A stretch of DNA of 64,000 bases from Burkholderia glumae LMG 2196 = ATCC 33617. Lineage in GTDB: Bacteria; Pseudomonadota; Gammaproteobacteria; Burkholderiales; Burkholderiaceae. Each line of letters opens with the position of its first letter. The stretch's first letter is position 1. The translations under genes were made by a program, and so were the position numbers. This document shows positions 9,077 through 18,269 of this stretch, in pieces. Location of the stretch: positions 2,852,001 to 2,916,000 of the forward strand of contig NZ_CP009435.1 of the NCBI RefSeq assembly GCF_000960995.1, given 5' to 3'. The notes beneath the pieces are model-generated. The model saw nothing but the letters and a program-made list of their open reading frames with translations, did not search any database and was not told the DNA's origin.

Positions 9077-12000
9077 ATGACCCAATCCGCACCATCCGTC
9101 TATGCCCAGTTCGAGCAGGCCTGCGCCGCGCAGCCCGACGCGCTCGCGCTGGAAGGCCCGTCCGGGCAGCTCAGCTACGCCGGACTGCTGGCGAGCGTCG
9201 CCGCGATCGGCACGCGGCTCGCCGAGGCGGGCGTCACCCCCGGCACCCTCGTCGGCGTGTTGCTGCCGCGCGATTTCCGGCTGCCCGCCGCGATCCTCGC
9301 CGCGTTCGGCTCGCAGGCCGTGTATGTGCCGCTCACCGAGAAATATCCGCCCGAGCGGATCCGCGAGATCGTCCTGAGCCATCGCATCACCCATGTGGTG
9401 ACCAGCCAGGCCCTGACCGCGCTGCTGCCGCCCGAGTGCCGCGCGATCGTGCTGCCGTCCGAACCCGGCGCGGCGCAGGGGGCGGGCTGGCGTCCCGCCG
9501 CGCCGCGCGGCGACGACGCCCCGGCCTATGTGGTGTTTACCTCCGGCTCGACCGGCACGCCCAAGGGCGTGCTGATCGGCGAGGCGAGCCTGCGCAACCT
9601 GATCGACTGGTATCGCGCCGCCTATCGCCCCGACGAGCGCCGCGCGGTGCTGGCCTCGACGCAGATCACCTTCGACCTGTCGCTCTTCGAGCTGGTCTGC
9701 ACCCTCTGCTCCGGCAGCAAGGTGGTGCTCGTCGACTCGATCCTGCAGTTGCTCGAGGCCGATGCGCAATTCGACGTCAGCCTGATCAACACGGTGCCGT
9801 CCGCCGCTCGGGAGCTGGTGCGTCGCCGCCGCTTCCCGGCCGCGACGCGGGTCGTCAACCTGGCCGGCGAGGCGCTGTACCAGGATCTGGTCGACGCGAT
9901 CCACGACGCCGCGCCGCAGGTGCGGCAGGTCTATAACCTCTACGGCCCGTCCGAGGACACCACCTATTCGACCGGCCATGCCGTACCGCGCCACGGCAGC
10001 AGCCGTACCGTCAGCATCGGCCGCTCGCTGCCGGGCAAGACCGCGCACCTGCTCGACGACGCCCTGATGCCGGTCGAGCCCGGCGCGGTCGGCGAGATCT
10101 GCCTGAGCGGCGAGGGCGTCGCGCTCGGCTACCTGAACGACCCGCGGCTCACCGAGCAGAAATTCCCGACCGTCGCGCAGGGCCCCTTGAAGGGGCTGCG
10201 CCTGTATCGCACCGGCGATCTCGGGCAGTTCGACGACGACGGCCTGCTGCGCTACCTCGGCCGCGCCGATCGGCAGGTCAAGGTGCGCGGCGTGCGCATC
10301 GAGCCCGGCGAGGTCGAGGTCGCGCTGCGCGGCATCGCGGGCGTGGCCGACGCGGCGGTGGTGAAGGTCGTCGATCCCTCGGGCAACGACCAGCTCGTCG
10401 CGCTGGTGGTGCCCCAGCCGGGCCAGGTGCCGGGACACGAGATCCTCGATCAGTTGCAGAGCCGCCTGCCGGCCTTCATGGTGCCCTCGCGGGTCGAGCC
10501 GATCGCGGCGATCCCGCTGAACGGCAACGGCAAGACCGACCGCACCGCACTGGAGCGGATCGCCTCGGCGTGCTATCGCGCCGAGCCGGCCGTCGACGAT
10601 CTCGCAGAGCAGGTCCGCGAGGTGGTCGCCACGCTGATGGCACGCACCGACGTGGCGAGCGACACCGACTTTTTCCGGATCGGCGGCAACTCGCTGCTGA
10701 GCGCCCAGCTGACCTTTCTGCTGCAGCAGCGCTTCGCCGTGACGGTCAGCATCGCCGACGTGTTCCGCCTGCGCACGCCGGCCGCGCTGGCGGCCGCGAT
10801 CGGCTCGCGGCGCGCGGCGAATCAGCCCGCCGAGGCACGGTCAGCCGCGCCGGCACCGTCGCCGGCGGCTGCGGTCGCGGCACCCGTGGCGCCCCCCGCC
10901 GCGCCGGCGCCCGCGCAGCCGCGCGAGGGTGCGGGCGGGCCGGCCGTGGGCGGCACGCTCGCTACCGCGGCCCAGCGCGGCATCTGGCTGCTGGAGAACA
11001 GCCCCGGCGGGCGGGCCGTGTCGAATGCTCCGCTGGTATTCGACTACAGCGGCACGCTCGAGCGCGCGCGGCTCGCGCGCTGCGTCACGCACTGGCTGGC
11101 CCGCCATCCGATCCTGCGCAGCACCTATGCCTGGGAGGACGGCGCCCTGCGGATCCGCGAGCGCGAGGCCGCGCCGTTCGTGCTCGCCAGCGTCGACCTG
11201 CGTGCCGAGCCGGATGAGCAGCGCATGGTGCGCGCCGAGGCGCTGATCGCGGCCGAGGCGATGCGGCCCTTCGATCTGCGCCACGATCCGATGCTGCGCG
11301 TGACCGAGCTGCGGCTCGGCGATCATGCCGGGCGGCTGATCTTCGTGTTCCATCACATCGCGGTGGACGACCGCGCGATGAACGTCCTGTTCGCCGAACT
11401 GGAGCGGGACTACCGGGCCGGCGACGCGCCGCTGGCGGTGGACGCCGCGCCCGCGCGCCGGTTCGCCGACTTCGCCGCCGAGACACGCGGCGGCACGGCG
11501 GCGCACGCCGATCTGGCCTACTGGGTCGAGCAGCTGCGCGACTATCGCGGCGCGACCGCCTACCTGGTCGCGCCCGACGCGAAGCCGGTCGCGCGCTTTG
11601 CCGGCCGGCTCCATCACCACCGGCTGCCGGCCGCGATCAGCCGCGATTTCGAGGCAGCCGCCGCGCGCCGCGCGGTGACGCCTTTCGCGCTGTTCACCAC
11701 CGCCGTGACCGCGCTGCTGCGGCACGGCGCCGGCACCGAGGACGTGACGATCGGTTCGTTCTTCTCGCAGCGCGACCATTTCGCCGACGGCGAGCTGGTG
11801 GGTTTCTTCGTCAACACGCTGCCGCTGCGGGTGCGCAGCGGTGCCGACTGGGATCTGGACCGGCTCGCCCAGGCGGTGGCGCTCACCCTCGCCGACGCGC
11901 AGACGCATCGCCACGTGGCCGCCGAGGACATCTTCGACGCGCTGCAGGCCAGCACCGCGCTGCGGCGCGCGGCCTTCCGCGTGATGGTGAACCTGGAGCC

Positions 12001-12565
12001 GGAGCAGGCCGAAACGCTGGAGATGGACGGCTTCACGGCGCGCCGGGTGCCGCTCGATCGCGGCGTGGCCAAGTACGACCTGCTGTTTTCCCTGCGCAAG
12101 GAGGAGGGCAGCTACCGCGTGCTGGTCGAGTACCACACCGAGCTTTACAGCGAGACGCTGATCGCGCGGATCTGCGCGAATCTCGACCGCGTGCTCGCCG
12201 CGCTCACGGGTACGGCGCGCGTCGCGCTGGCCGCGCTCGCGCTGCCGGATCCGCGCGACGAGGCGGCCTGGAGCGCGGCGCCGACGGACGACGGCGGCGC
12301 CGCGGCGCCGGCCGATTTCCGCACCCTGGTGCGCGAGATCTGGGCCGGCGAGGTCGGGCATGGAGATTTCGGCGACGGCGAGAATTTCTTCGACGTCGGC
12401 GGCAGTTCGCTCAAGATCATGTCGGTCTACGAAACCCTGTCGCAGCGCCTCGCCGAGCGCGGCATCGACAAGGAACTCGACATCGTCGCGCTGTTCGAGC
12501 ATGTCACCGTCGGCACGCTGGCCGACTTCCTGGAGGAATGGACCGCCCATGACGCACTCGCATGA
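9077..12565 (+). CDS. NRPS: A-PCP-C-PCP
   Basis: 1162 aa. Domain order: adenylation (1-500; FTSGSTGTPKG, YGPSED, GRADRQVKVRG), PCP1 (Ser539 in GGNSL), an Ala/Pro-rich linker (about 585-625), condensation (about 630-1060; HHIAVDD at 759-765) and PCP2 (Ser1111 in GGSSL). Lining up the ten specificity positions by eye with GrsA gives D-L-F-N-N-A-L-T-Y-K, a pattern I recall mostly for alanine; treat this as tentative. PCP2 has no A domain of its own, so its amino acid must arrive in trans. This resembles the A-less C-T end of SyrE, which receives chlorothreonine from SyrC, so PCP2 is the natural target of the halogenation cassette encoded nearby. The stop overlaps the next gene by 17 bp. Confidence 0.92.
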   Translation: MTQSAPSVYAQFEQACAAQPDALALEGPSGQLSYAGLLASVAAIGTRLAEAGVTPGTLVGVLLPRDFRLPAAILAAFGSQAVYVPLTEKYPPERIREIVLSHRITHVVTSQALTALLPPECRAIVLPSEPGAAQGAGWRPAAPRGDDAPAYVVFTSGSTGTPKGVLIGEASLRNLIDWYRAAYRPDERRAVLASTQITFDLSLFELVCTLCSGSKVVLVDSILQLLEADAQFDVSLINTVPSAARELVRRRRFPAATRVVNLAGEALYQDLVDAIHDAAPQVRQVYNLYGPSEDTTYSTGHAVPRHGSSRTVSIGRSLPGKTAHLLDDALMPVEPGAVGEICLSGEGVALGYLNDPRLTEQKFPTVAQGPLKGLRLYRTGDLGQFDDDGLLRYLGRADRQVKVRGVRIEPGEVEVALRGIAGVADAAVVKVVDPSGNDQLVALVVPQPGQVPGHEILDQLQSRLPAFMVPSRVEPIAAIPLNGNGKTDRTALERIASACYRAEPAVDDLAEQVREVVATLMARTDVASDTDFFRIGGNSLLSAQLTFLLQQRFAVTVSIADVFRLRTPAALAAAIGSRRAANQPAEARSAAPAPSPAAAVAAPVAPPAAPAPAQPREGAGGPAVGGTLATAAQRGIWLLENSPGGRAVSNAPLVFDYSGTLERARLARCVTHWLARHPILRSTYAWEDGALRIREREAAPFVLASVDLRAEPDEQRMVRAEALIAAEAMRPFDLRHDPMLRVTELRLGDHAGRLIFVFHHIAVDDRAMNVLFAELERDYRAGDAPLAVDAAPARRFADFAAETRGGTAAHADLAYWVEQLRDYRGATAYLVAPDAKPVARFAGRLHHHRLPAAISRDFEAAAARRAVTPFALFTTAVTALLRHGAGTEDVTIGSFFSQRDHFADGELVGFFVNTLPLRVRSGADWDLDRLAQAVALTLADAQTHRHVAAEDIFDALQASTALRRAAFRVMVNLEPEQAETLEMDGFTARRVPLDRGVAKYDLLFSLRKEEGSYRVLVEYHTELYSETLIARICANLDRVLAALTGTARVALAALALPDPRDEAAWSAAPTDDGGAAAPADFRTLVREIWAGEVGHGDFGDGENFFDVGGSSLKIMSVYETLSQRLAERGIDKELDIVALFEHVTVGTLADFLEEWTAHDALA

Positions 12566-14861
12566 TGCACGCCAGGCGGCCGGCGCGGCCGCCCTCGACA
12601 TCGCGGTGATCGGCGTGGGCGCGCGCGTGCCGGGCGCGCGCGGCCCCGACGCACTGTGGTCCCTGCTGATGTCGGGCGAGGACGGCCTGACCACCTTCAC
12701 GCCCGAGCAGCTGGCCGCCGAGCTGGAGGCGCTGGGCGAGGTCGATCGGGCTCGCTACGTGCCGCGCCGCGGCGTGATCGACGGCATCGAGGCATTCGAC
12801 GCGCCGTTCTTCAAGCTGTCGGCGGCCGAGGCGGACCTGCTCGATCCTCAGCACCGGGTACTCATGGAGGTCGTCTGGGAGGCGCTGGAGGATGCTCAGG
12901 CCAGCGACTGCGCGGGTGCCTCGCTCGGCCTGTTCACCACCTCGGGCCTGAGCCAGTACCTGATCCGCCACCTGCTGCCCGACCCGGCGCTGCGCGAGCG
13001 TCACGGCGAGTTGCAGCTGCTGATGCTCAACGACAAGGACTTTCTTGCCACCCGCCTGGCCTATTTCCTCGATGTGCACGGGCCGGCCGTCAACCTGCAG
13101 ACCGGCTGTTCGAGCGGGCTGGTGGCGCTGCACTACGCCTGCCTGTCGCTGCAGCGCGGCGACTGCGCGGCAGCGGTGGTGGGGGGCGTGTCGATCGCCT
13201 TGCCCCAGCAGTCGGGCTACGTCTACTCGGAGAACATGATCGGTTCGCGCGATGGCGTGTGCCGCGCGTTCGATCGCGACGCCTCCGGCACGGTGCGCGG
13301 CAACGGCGCCTGCGCGGTGGTGCTCAAGCCGCTGGCGGCCGCGCTCGCCGACGGCGATCCGGTGCGCGCCGTGATCAAGGGCAGCGCGCTCAACAACGAC
13401 GGCCGCGACAAGGTCGGCTTCACGGCGCCGAGCCCGCGCTGGCAGGCCGAGGTGATCGCGCGGGCCTATCGCGACTGCGGCGTCGCGCTCGACGACATCG
13501 ACCTGGTCGAGGCGCATGGCACCGGCACGCCGCTCGGCGACCCGATCGAGGCGCGCGCGCTCAACCAGGTGTTCGGCGGCGCAGGCACGGGCCGCACCCG
13601 CTATCTCGGCGCGCTGAAGACGCAGATCGGCCATCTCGACACCGCCGCCGGGCTCGCGGGGCTCGTCAAGCTGTGCCTCGCGCTCGATCACGACACGATT
13701 CCGCCCACCGCGCATTTCCGCGAACTCAACCCGCGCATCGGCTTCGGTGACGCGCCGTTTACCATCAACCGGGAGCCCGTCGCCTGGCCGCGCCGCGAGC
13801 GGCCCCGCTGTGCGGCGCTCAGCTCGTTCGGCATCGGCGGCACCAATGCGCACGTGGTGGTGGCCGAGGCGCCGAACTGCGAGCCGCAAGCCTGCGACGG
13901 CCCGCAGGCGATTGTCGTGTCGGCCCGCAGCGCCGCCTCGCTCGCGGCATTGCGAGATGCCTACGTGCAGGCGCTGGAAGCCATGAACGAGGCGGACGCA
14001 GCCGGCTTCGCCGCGTTCGCGGCGGCCACGCGCGTCGGCCGCCGTGCCTTCGAACATCGCCTGGCCATCAGCGCGAGCGGCCCCGCCGAGGCCGTCGCGC
14101 GGCTGCGGGCGGCGCCGGCGCGGGCGGCCGCGCCGCTTGCGGCCGGCGTGCGGATCGCCGCCGAGCAGATGGCGGCGGTCGCGCAGCGGCTCGGCGTGAC
14201 GCAGCATGCCGACCGGCCCGATGCGCTGGCGGCCCGGCTCGCGGCGCTCGGCATCCGGCACGACCAGAGCGCGCCGCTGCGTCTCGACGTGTCGCAAGGC
14301 GCGTGGCGCCTGGAGTGGGCCGACGGCGCGAGCTTGACGAGCGACGAGCCGCTGTCGACCCCGGCCGGATTGGACTTACAAATATTACTGTGGCGTGCCG
14401 GCATTGCGCTAGACTTTCGCCTCTCGGCAGGCAGGCGGGGCCGTCCGCCGGTCGCCGTGCCGACCTATCGATTCGAGCGGCAGCGCCACTGGATCGAGGC
14501 GGCTCGCGCGGGCGAGGCCGGCGCCGCCGCGCCGCCCGCGGCCGGCGCGCCGCCTGCCACCCTGGTCGCGCTGGAGGTGCTGCTACTGGCGCAGTGGCGC
14601 GGGCTGCTCGGGCAACCGGCGTTGCGCGGCATCGACAACGTGTTCGAACAGGGCGCGAACTCGCTGACCGTCGCGCAGTGCGTGGCGCAGCTCACCTCGA
14701 CGCATGCGCTGCCGATGCAAGTGGTGGACTGCTACGACGCACCGAGCGTTGCCGGGCAGGCACGCATGCTGGGCGAGCGCCTGGGGCTCGCAGCAGGCCT
14801 CGCGCAGGCGCCCGCGGCTCCGCTGCCGGCGGCCGAGGTGGAGCAGTTCAACAACTTATAA
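12549..14861 (+). CDS. Type I PKS module: KS-(AT remnant)-ACP
   Basis: 770 aa. The ATG at 12549 has gaggaa 10 bases upstream, and the KS starts about 15 residues in; longer in-frame starts would lie inside the NRPS gene. The KS has Cys187 in TGCSSG, EAHGTGT and QIGHLD (the usual Asn before IGH is Gln). The following region again has only linker remnants (VPTYRFERQRHW is a typical post-AT linker) and no AT active site. There is no KR, DH or ER. The ACP serine is Ser705 in GANSL. This is the second AT-less module in the cluster. A minimal KS-ACP module adds a keto-extended unit. No TE domain is attached, so product release relies on another protein. Confidence 0.9.
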   Translation: MTHSHDARQAAGAAALDIAVIGVGARVPGARGPDALWSLLMSGEDGLTTFTPEQLAAELEALGEVDRARYVPRRGVIDGIEAFDAPFFKLSAAEADLLDPQHRVLMEVVWEALEDAQASDCAGASLGLFTTSGLSQYLIRHLLPDPALRERHGELQLLMLNDKDFLATRLAYFLDVHGPAVNLQTGCSSGLVALHYACLSLQRGDCAAAVVGGVSIALPQQSGYVYSENMIGSRDGVCRAFDRDASGTVRGNGACAVVLKPLAAALADGDPVRAVIKGSALNNDGRDKVGFTAPSPRWQAEVIARAYRDCGVALDDIDLVEAHGTGTPLGDPIEARALNQVFGGAGTGRTRYLGALKTQIGHLDTAAGLAGLVKLCLALDHDTIPPTAHFRELNPRIGFGDAPFTINREPVAWPRRERPRCAALSSFGIGGTNAHVVVAEAPNCEPQACDGPQAIVVSARSAASLAALRDAYVQALEAMNEADAAGFAAFAAATRVGRRAFEHRLAISASGPAEAVARLRAAPARAAAPLAAGVRIAAEQMAAVAQRLGVTQHADRPDALAARLAALGIRHDQSAPLRLDVSQGAWRLEWADGASLTSDEPLSTPAGLDLQILLWRAGIALDFRLSAGRRGRPPVAVPTYRFERQRHWIEAARAGEAGAAAPPAAGAPPATLVALEVLLLAQWRGLLGQPALRGIDNVFEQGANSLTVAQCVAQLTSTHALPMQVVDCYDAPSVAGQARMLGERLGLAAGLAQAPAAPLPAAEVEQFNNL

Positions 14862-14879
14862 GATCAACGAGAGAGAGCC

Positions 14880-17306
14880 GTGACAACCCGATACTTCCTG
14901 AAGAAGCATGTCAAGATCGAGCCGCTGGTCAATCGCTGGCACGCGAACCCCTGGCTCGTCTATCCACCGACCGCCGCGTATCTGACACGGCACCACCTCG
15001 CCATCATGGCGTCGTTCGTCCAGCACCCGTCGCTGCATGGCAAGGCGGCGGACGACCCCCGCATGCGCGGCGGCCCGTTCGCCCAGGGGCTCGACCTGGC
15101 CGACGTGCCGGCCATGCAGGCGCTGATCGACACCACGCGCGCCGATGGCGCGGCGCTGCTCGGCCTGGCCGACGATCTCGACGCGCTCGCCGCCACGCTC
15201 AAGGAGGCCGACGGCCACTCGCTCAACGCGTTCTACGCACGGCTGCCGCAGCGCCTGCGCGGCCTGGTCGAGCTGGCGTATCAACGCGGCAACCTGGCCT
15301 ATCCGCGCCTGATGGAGGCCTTGTTCTACGACGCTTACGATACCCGCGCGCTGCAATCCTTCGCGCTCGCGTCGCAGTCCGACGACAGCCGGCCATTCTG
15401 CCTCAGCACACCGCGCCTGCCCTCGAGCGGCGACGTGCTGCTCGACCTGCCGTTCGCGGATCCGCTCGCCATCGCACTGAGCGCGGCGCGCCGGCACGGG
15501 CTCGATCAGGATCAGTTCGACGCGCTGCTCGCGCGCACTGCGCCCGGCACCGAGGCCGGAGCACTCGCCGCGCTGTTTACCCGCGAGCCGCCGCCGGCCC
15601 CGCGCAGCGAGCCGCACGAACCCCGTGTCCGTTATTTCGGCCATGCCTGCGTGTTGGTGCAAACCGGCGCGGAGAACCTGCTGTTCGATCCGCTCGTCAG
15701 CTACGCATTCGACGGCCAGTCGCCGCGCTTCACCTACGACGACCTGCCCGAGGTGATCGACTACGTGGTGATCACGCACTCGCATCACGACCACTTCGTG
15801 CTCGAGACGCTGCTGCAGTTGCGCGACCGCGTGAAGACCATCGTGGTGCCGCAGAACACCTACGGCCAGTTGATGGACCCGTCGATGAAGCATGTCGCGC
15901 AGGCGCTCGGTTTCGCGAACGTGATGGTGATGAGCGAATTCGATGCACTGCCGTTGCGCAACGGCACGCTGCACGCGGTGCCGTTCCTCGGCGAGCATGG
16001 CGATCTCGACATTCGCAGCAAGCTCGGCTTCCTGGTGGAAACGCCGCAGCGGCGCGTGCTGATGGTGGCCGATAGCAATAATCTCGACGACCGCCTGTAC
16101 CAGCGGATCCGCGCGCGCTATGGGCGCATCGACACGCTGTTCATCGGCATGGAGTGCGAAGGGGCGCCGGTATCCTGGCTGTACGGTTCGATGCTCGATA
16201 CCCGCATCGCGCGCTCGATGGACGAGAGCCGGCGCCTGAACGGCTCGGACTGTGCCGCCGGCTTCCGGCTCGCCGAGATCATCGGGGCGCAGCGCGTCTT
16301 CATCTATGCGATGGCCCAGGAGCCGTGGCTCACCTTCATCAGCAGCCTCGAATACGACGAGAGCTCGCTGGCCATGCGCGAGGCGCGCAAGATGGTCGAG
16401 GCCTGCCGTCAGGCGGGCCTCGAGGCCTGCCTGCTCAACGGCTGCGTGGACATCACGCTGCGCGCGCCGGCCGCCGGGGCGGGCAGCCTCGAGGCCGATC
16501 TCGCGATCCTGATCGACGGCATGAAGCACAAGAACGGCTATCTGCCGCGCCGCATCGGCGCGGCAATGCGCGTGCACGAGACGGACGGCCACCTGGTCGT
16601 GAACAGCGCTCTGCCGACCGACACCTTCAATCTCGTGATCAGCTCGCCCGACGCGGGCACGCATCCCGACACGATTGCCGAGATCGCGCGCGGCTTCGGT
16701 GCGGCGGGGCTGCCGGCCGCGTGGTGGGCGTCCGATCGCGCGGCCGACGAGGCGCTGCGAGACGCGCTCGGCGAGGCCGGCTTCGAACCCGAGGAAACCG
16801 ATGTGGGGATGCTGGCCGAGCTGGCCGTGTTGCCCGAAATCGGCGCGCCGCACGGCTTCCGGATCCGGCAGATCGGCGAGGCCGCCGACATCGCGCGCTT
16901 CGGTGCCTTGATCGGCGCGCTGTTCGTGCCGCCGGACCCCTGCGTCGATGCGTTCTACCGGCAAGCCGCCGAACTCGGTCTGGCGGCCGACGAGCCGCTC
17001 AAGCTCTATCTCGGGGAACTGGACGGGGTGCCGGTATGCACCGTCGCGATCTACCTGGCCGATGACGTCGCCCATGTGTTCGACGTCAGCACCGCGCAGC
17101 AGTGGCGCCGGCGCGGGCTCGGCACGGTCGCCCTGCAAGCGGTGCTGCGCGAGGCGCGCGAGCGCTTCGGCGCACGCCGCGCCGCCCTGCAGGCGTCGCC
17201 GGACGGTCTCGGCGTCTATCGCCGGCTCGGTTTTCGCGAGGTTTGCGCGTTCCAGGTGCATTCGAACCGTGGCACGCTCACCGCCCCGAAGGGAGGCGCG
17301 CGATGA
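14880..17306 (+). CDS. CmlA-like metallo-beta-lactamase-fold oxygenase fused to a GNAT acetyltransferase domain
   Basis: 808 aa, starting at a GTG right after a gagagag leader. Residues 1-245 look like the N-terminal domain of CmlA, the diiron beta-hydroxylase of PCP-bound amino acids. An MBL domain follows (about 250-560) with the metal motif H300-S-H302-H-D304-H305 and a later conserved Glu/Asp region (GMECEGAP; MVADSN). Residues about 660-800 form a GNAT domain with the acetyl-CoA loop RRRGLG. The fusion is unusual: CmlA proteins are about 530 aa and end after the MBL domain. Predicted role: beta-hydroxylation of a tethered residue plus an acyl transfer. The family assignment rests on layout and motif, so a hydrolytic MBL remains possible. 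Its stop overlaps the thioesterase start (ATGA). Confidence 0.7.
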   Translation: MTTRYFLKKHVKIEPLVNRWHANPWLVYPPTAAYLTRHHLAIMASFVQHPSLHGKAADDPRMRGGPFAQGLDLADVPAMQALIDTTRADGAALLGLADDLDALAATLKEADGHSLNAFYARLPQRLRGLVELAYQRGNLAYPRLMEALFYDAYDTRALQSFALASQSDDSRPFCLSTPRLPSSGDVLLDLPFADPLAIALSAARRHGLDQDQFDALLARTAPGTEAGALAALFTREPPPAPRSEPHEPRVRYFGHACVLVQTGAENLLFDPLVSYAFDGQSPRFTYDDLPEVIDYVVITHSHHDHFVLETLLQLRDRVKTIVVPQNTYGQLMDPSMKHVAQALGFANVMVMSEFDALPLRNGTLHAVPFLGEHGDLDIRSKLGFLVETPQRRVLMVADSNNLDDRLYQRIRARYGRIDTLFIGMECEGAPVSWLYGSMLDTRIARSMDESRRLNGSDCAAGFRLAEIIGAQRVFIYAMAQEPWLTFISSLEYDESSLAMREARKMVEACRQAGLEACLLNGCVDITLRAPAAGAGSLEADLAILIDGMKHKNGYLPRRIGAAMRVHETDGHLVVNSALPTDTFNLVISSPDAGTHPDTIAEIARGFGAAGLPAAWWASDRAADEALRDALGEAGFEPEETDVGMLAELAVLPEIGAPHGFRIRQIGEAADIARFGALIGALFVPPDPCVDAFYRQAAELGLAADEPLKLYLGELDGVPVCTVAIYLADDVAHVFDVSTAQQWRRRGLGTVALQAVLREARERFGARRAALQASPDGLGVYRRLGFREVCAFQVHSNRGTLTAPKGGAR

Positions 17307-18145
17307 CGAGCCGCCCGATCCGACTCGACGCGGCGCGCGCCGCGCCCGAGGTGGCGAAGGCGGCGGCGCCCGCCCCGGCACGCCGCCGCCACGCGATCCG
17401 CACGCTGCTGAGCCCCGACGAGGGCGCAGCGCACCTGCTCTGCATTCCATGGGCCGGCGCGAGCATCGAGCGCTTCTACGCCTGGAAGCCCCATCTCCCG
17501 GCGGGCGTCGGCCTGTCCGGCGTGCAGCTGCCGGGGCGCGGCGCACGCGCCGACGAGCCCGCTGCCACCGATCTCGACGCGCTGCTCGACGAGATCGCCC
17601 TGGAGTACCTCGCGCTGGCCGCGCCACCGCCCGTCCTGTTCGGCCATAGCTTCGGCGCGCTGATCGCCTATGAACTGGCGATGCGCGTCAACCACGCCGC
17701 GCGCCGCGCGAGCGGCATCGAACCCGTCACGCGGCTGGTGGTGTCGGGCCTGTCCGCGCCGCCCATGATCGCCGAGGAGAAACGCATCGCGCATCTCGAC
17801 GATGCGGCATTCAGTGCGGCGGTGCATTCGCTCAACGGCATGCCGGCCGAGATCGCGCAGATACCCGCATCGATGCGCTACTTCATGAACGTGCTGCGCG
17901 ACGATTTCCGGCTCTACGAATCGTATGTGTTCCGGGCCGGCCGACCACGGCTGCGTTGCCCGATCGTGGTCTGCAGCGGACGCGCCGACCCGAGCGTGAC
18001 CGAGCATGGGCTGCGCGCCTGGGCCACGCTCACCGAGGGGCCGGGCTCGCGTCACGACTTCGACGGCGACCATTTCTATATCGAGCGGCACGCGGCGGCG
18101 CTCGCCGCGCTCACGCTCGAGACCGCGAACGAGCCGATCCGCTGA
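17303..18145 (+). CDS. Type II thioesterase (alpha/beta hydrolase)
   Basis: 280 aa. The ATG at 17303 overlaps the upstream TGA (ATGA) and is preceded by gggagg. The nucleophile is Ser116 in GHSFG, the usual type II TE motif, with a late Asp (SGRADPS) and a His (GDHFYIE) completing the triad. Such enzymes remove stalled or wrong acyl groups from carrier proteins. Because no PKS or NRPS in the window carries a TE domain, it could also release the final product. The N-terminal 35 residues are Ala/Arg-rich and probably disordered. Confidence 0.88.
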   Translation: MTSRPIRLDAARAAPEVAKAAAPAPARRRHAIRTLLSPDEGAAHLLCIPWAGASIERFYAWKPHLPAGVGLSGVQLPGRGARADEPAATDLDALLDEIALEYLALAAPPPVLFGHSFGALIAYELAMRVNHAARRASGIEPVTRLVVSGLSAPPMIAEEKRIAHLDDAAFSAAVHSLNGMPAEIAQIPASMRYFMNVLRDDFRLYESYVFRAGRPRLRCPIVVCSGRADPSVTEHGLRAWATLTEGPGSRHDFDGDHFYIERHAAALAALTLETANEPIR

Positions 18146-18269
18146 TCGTCGAATCGCCGAGTCGCTGCTTCTGCCCGGGACCGCCGGGTCCGGCCGTGCA
18201 TCGCAGGCCGGGCCCGGCCACCCGCTCTCCCATCCGCCTGCCTCCTTTCCCATCACGAGACGCGTTCCC

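Noticed and set aside
10841..14297. Minus-strand frames of 619 and 597 aa over the NRPS and third PKS gene.
   Set aside because: Compositional shadows without domains.
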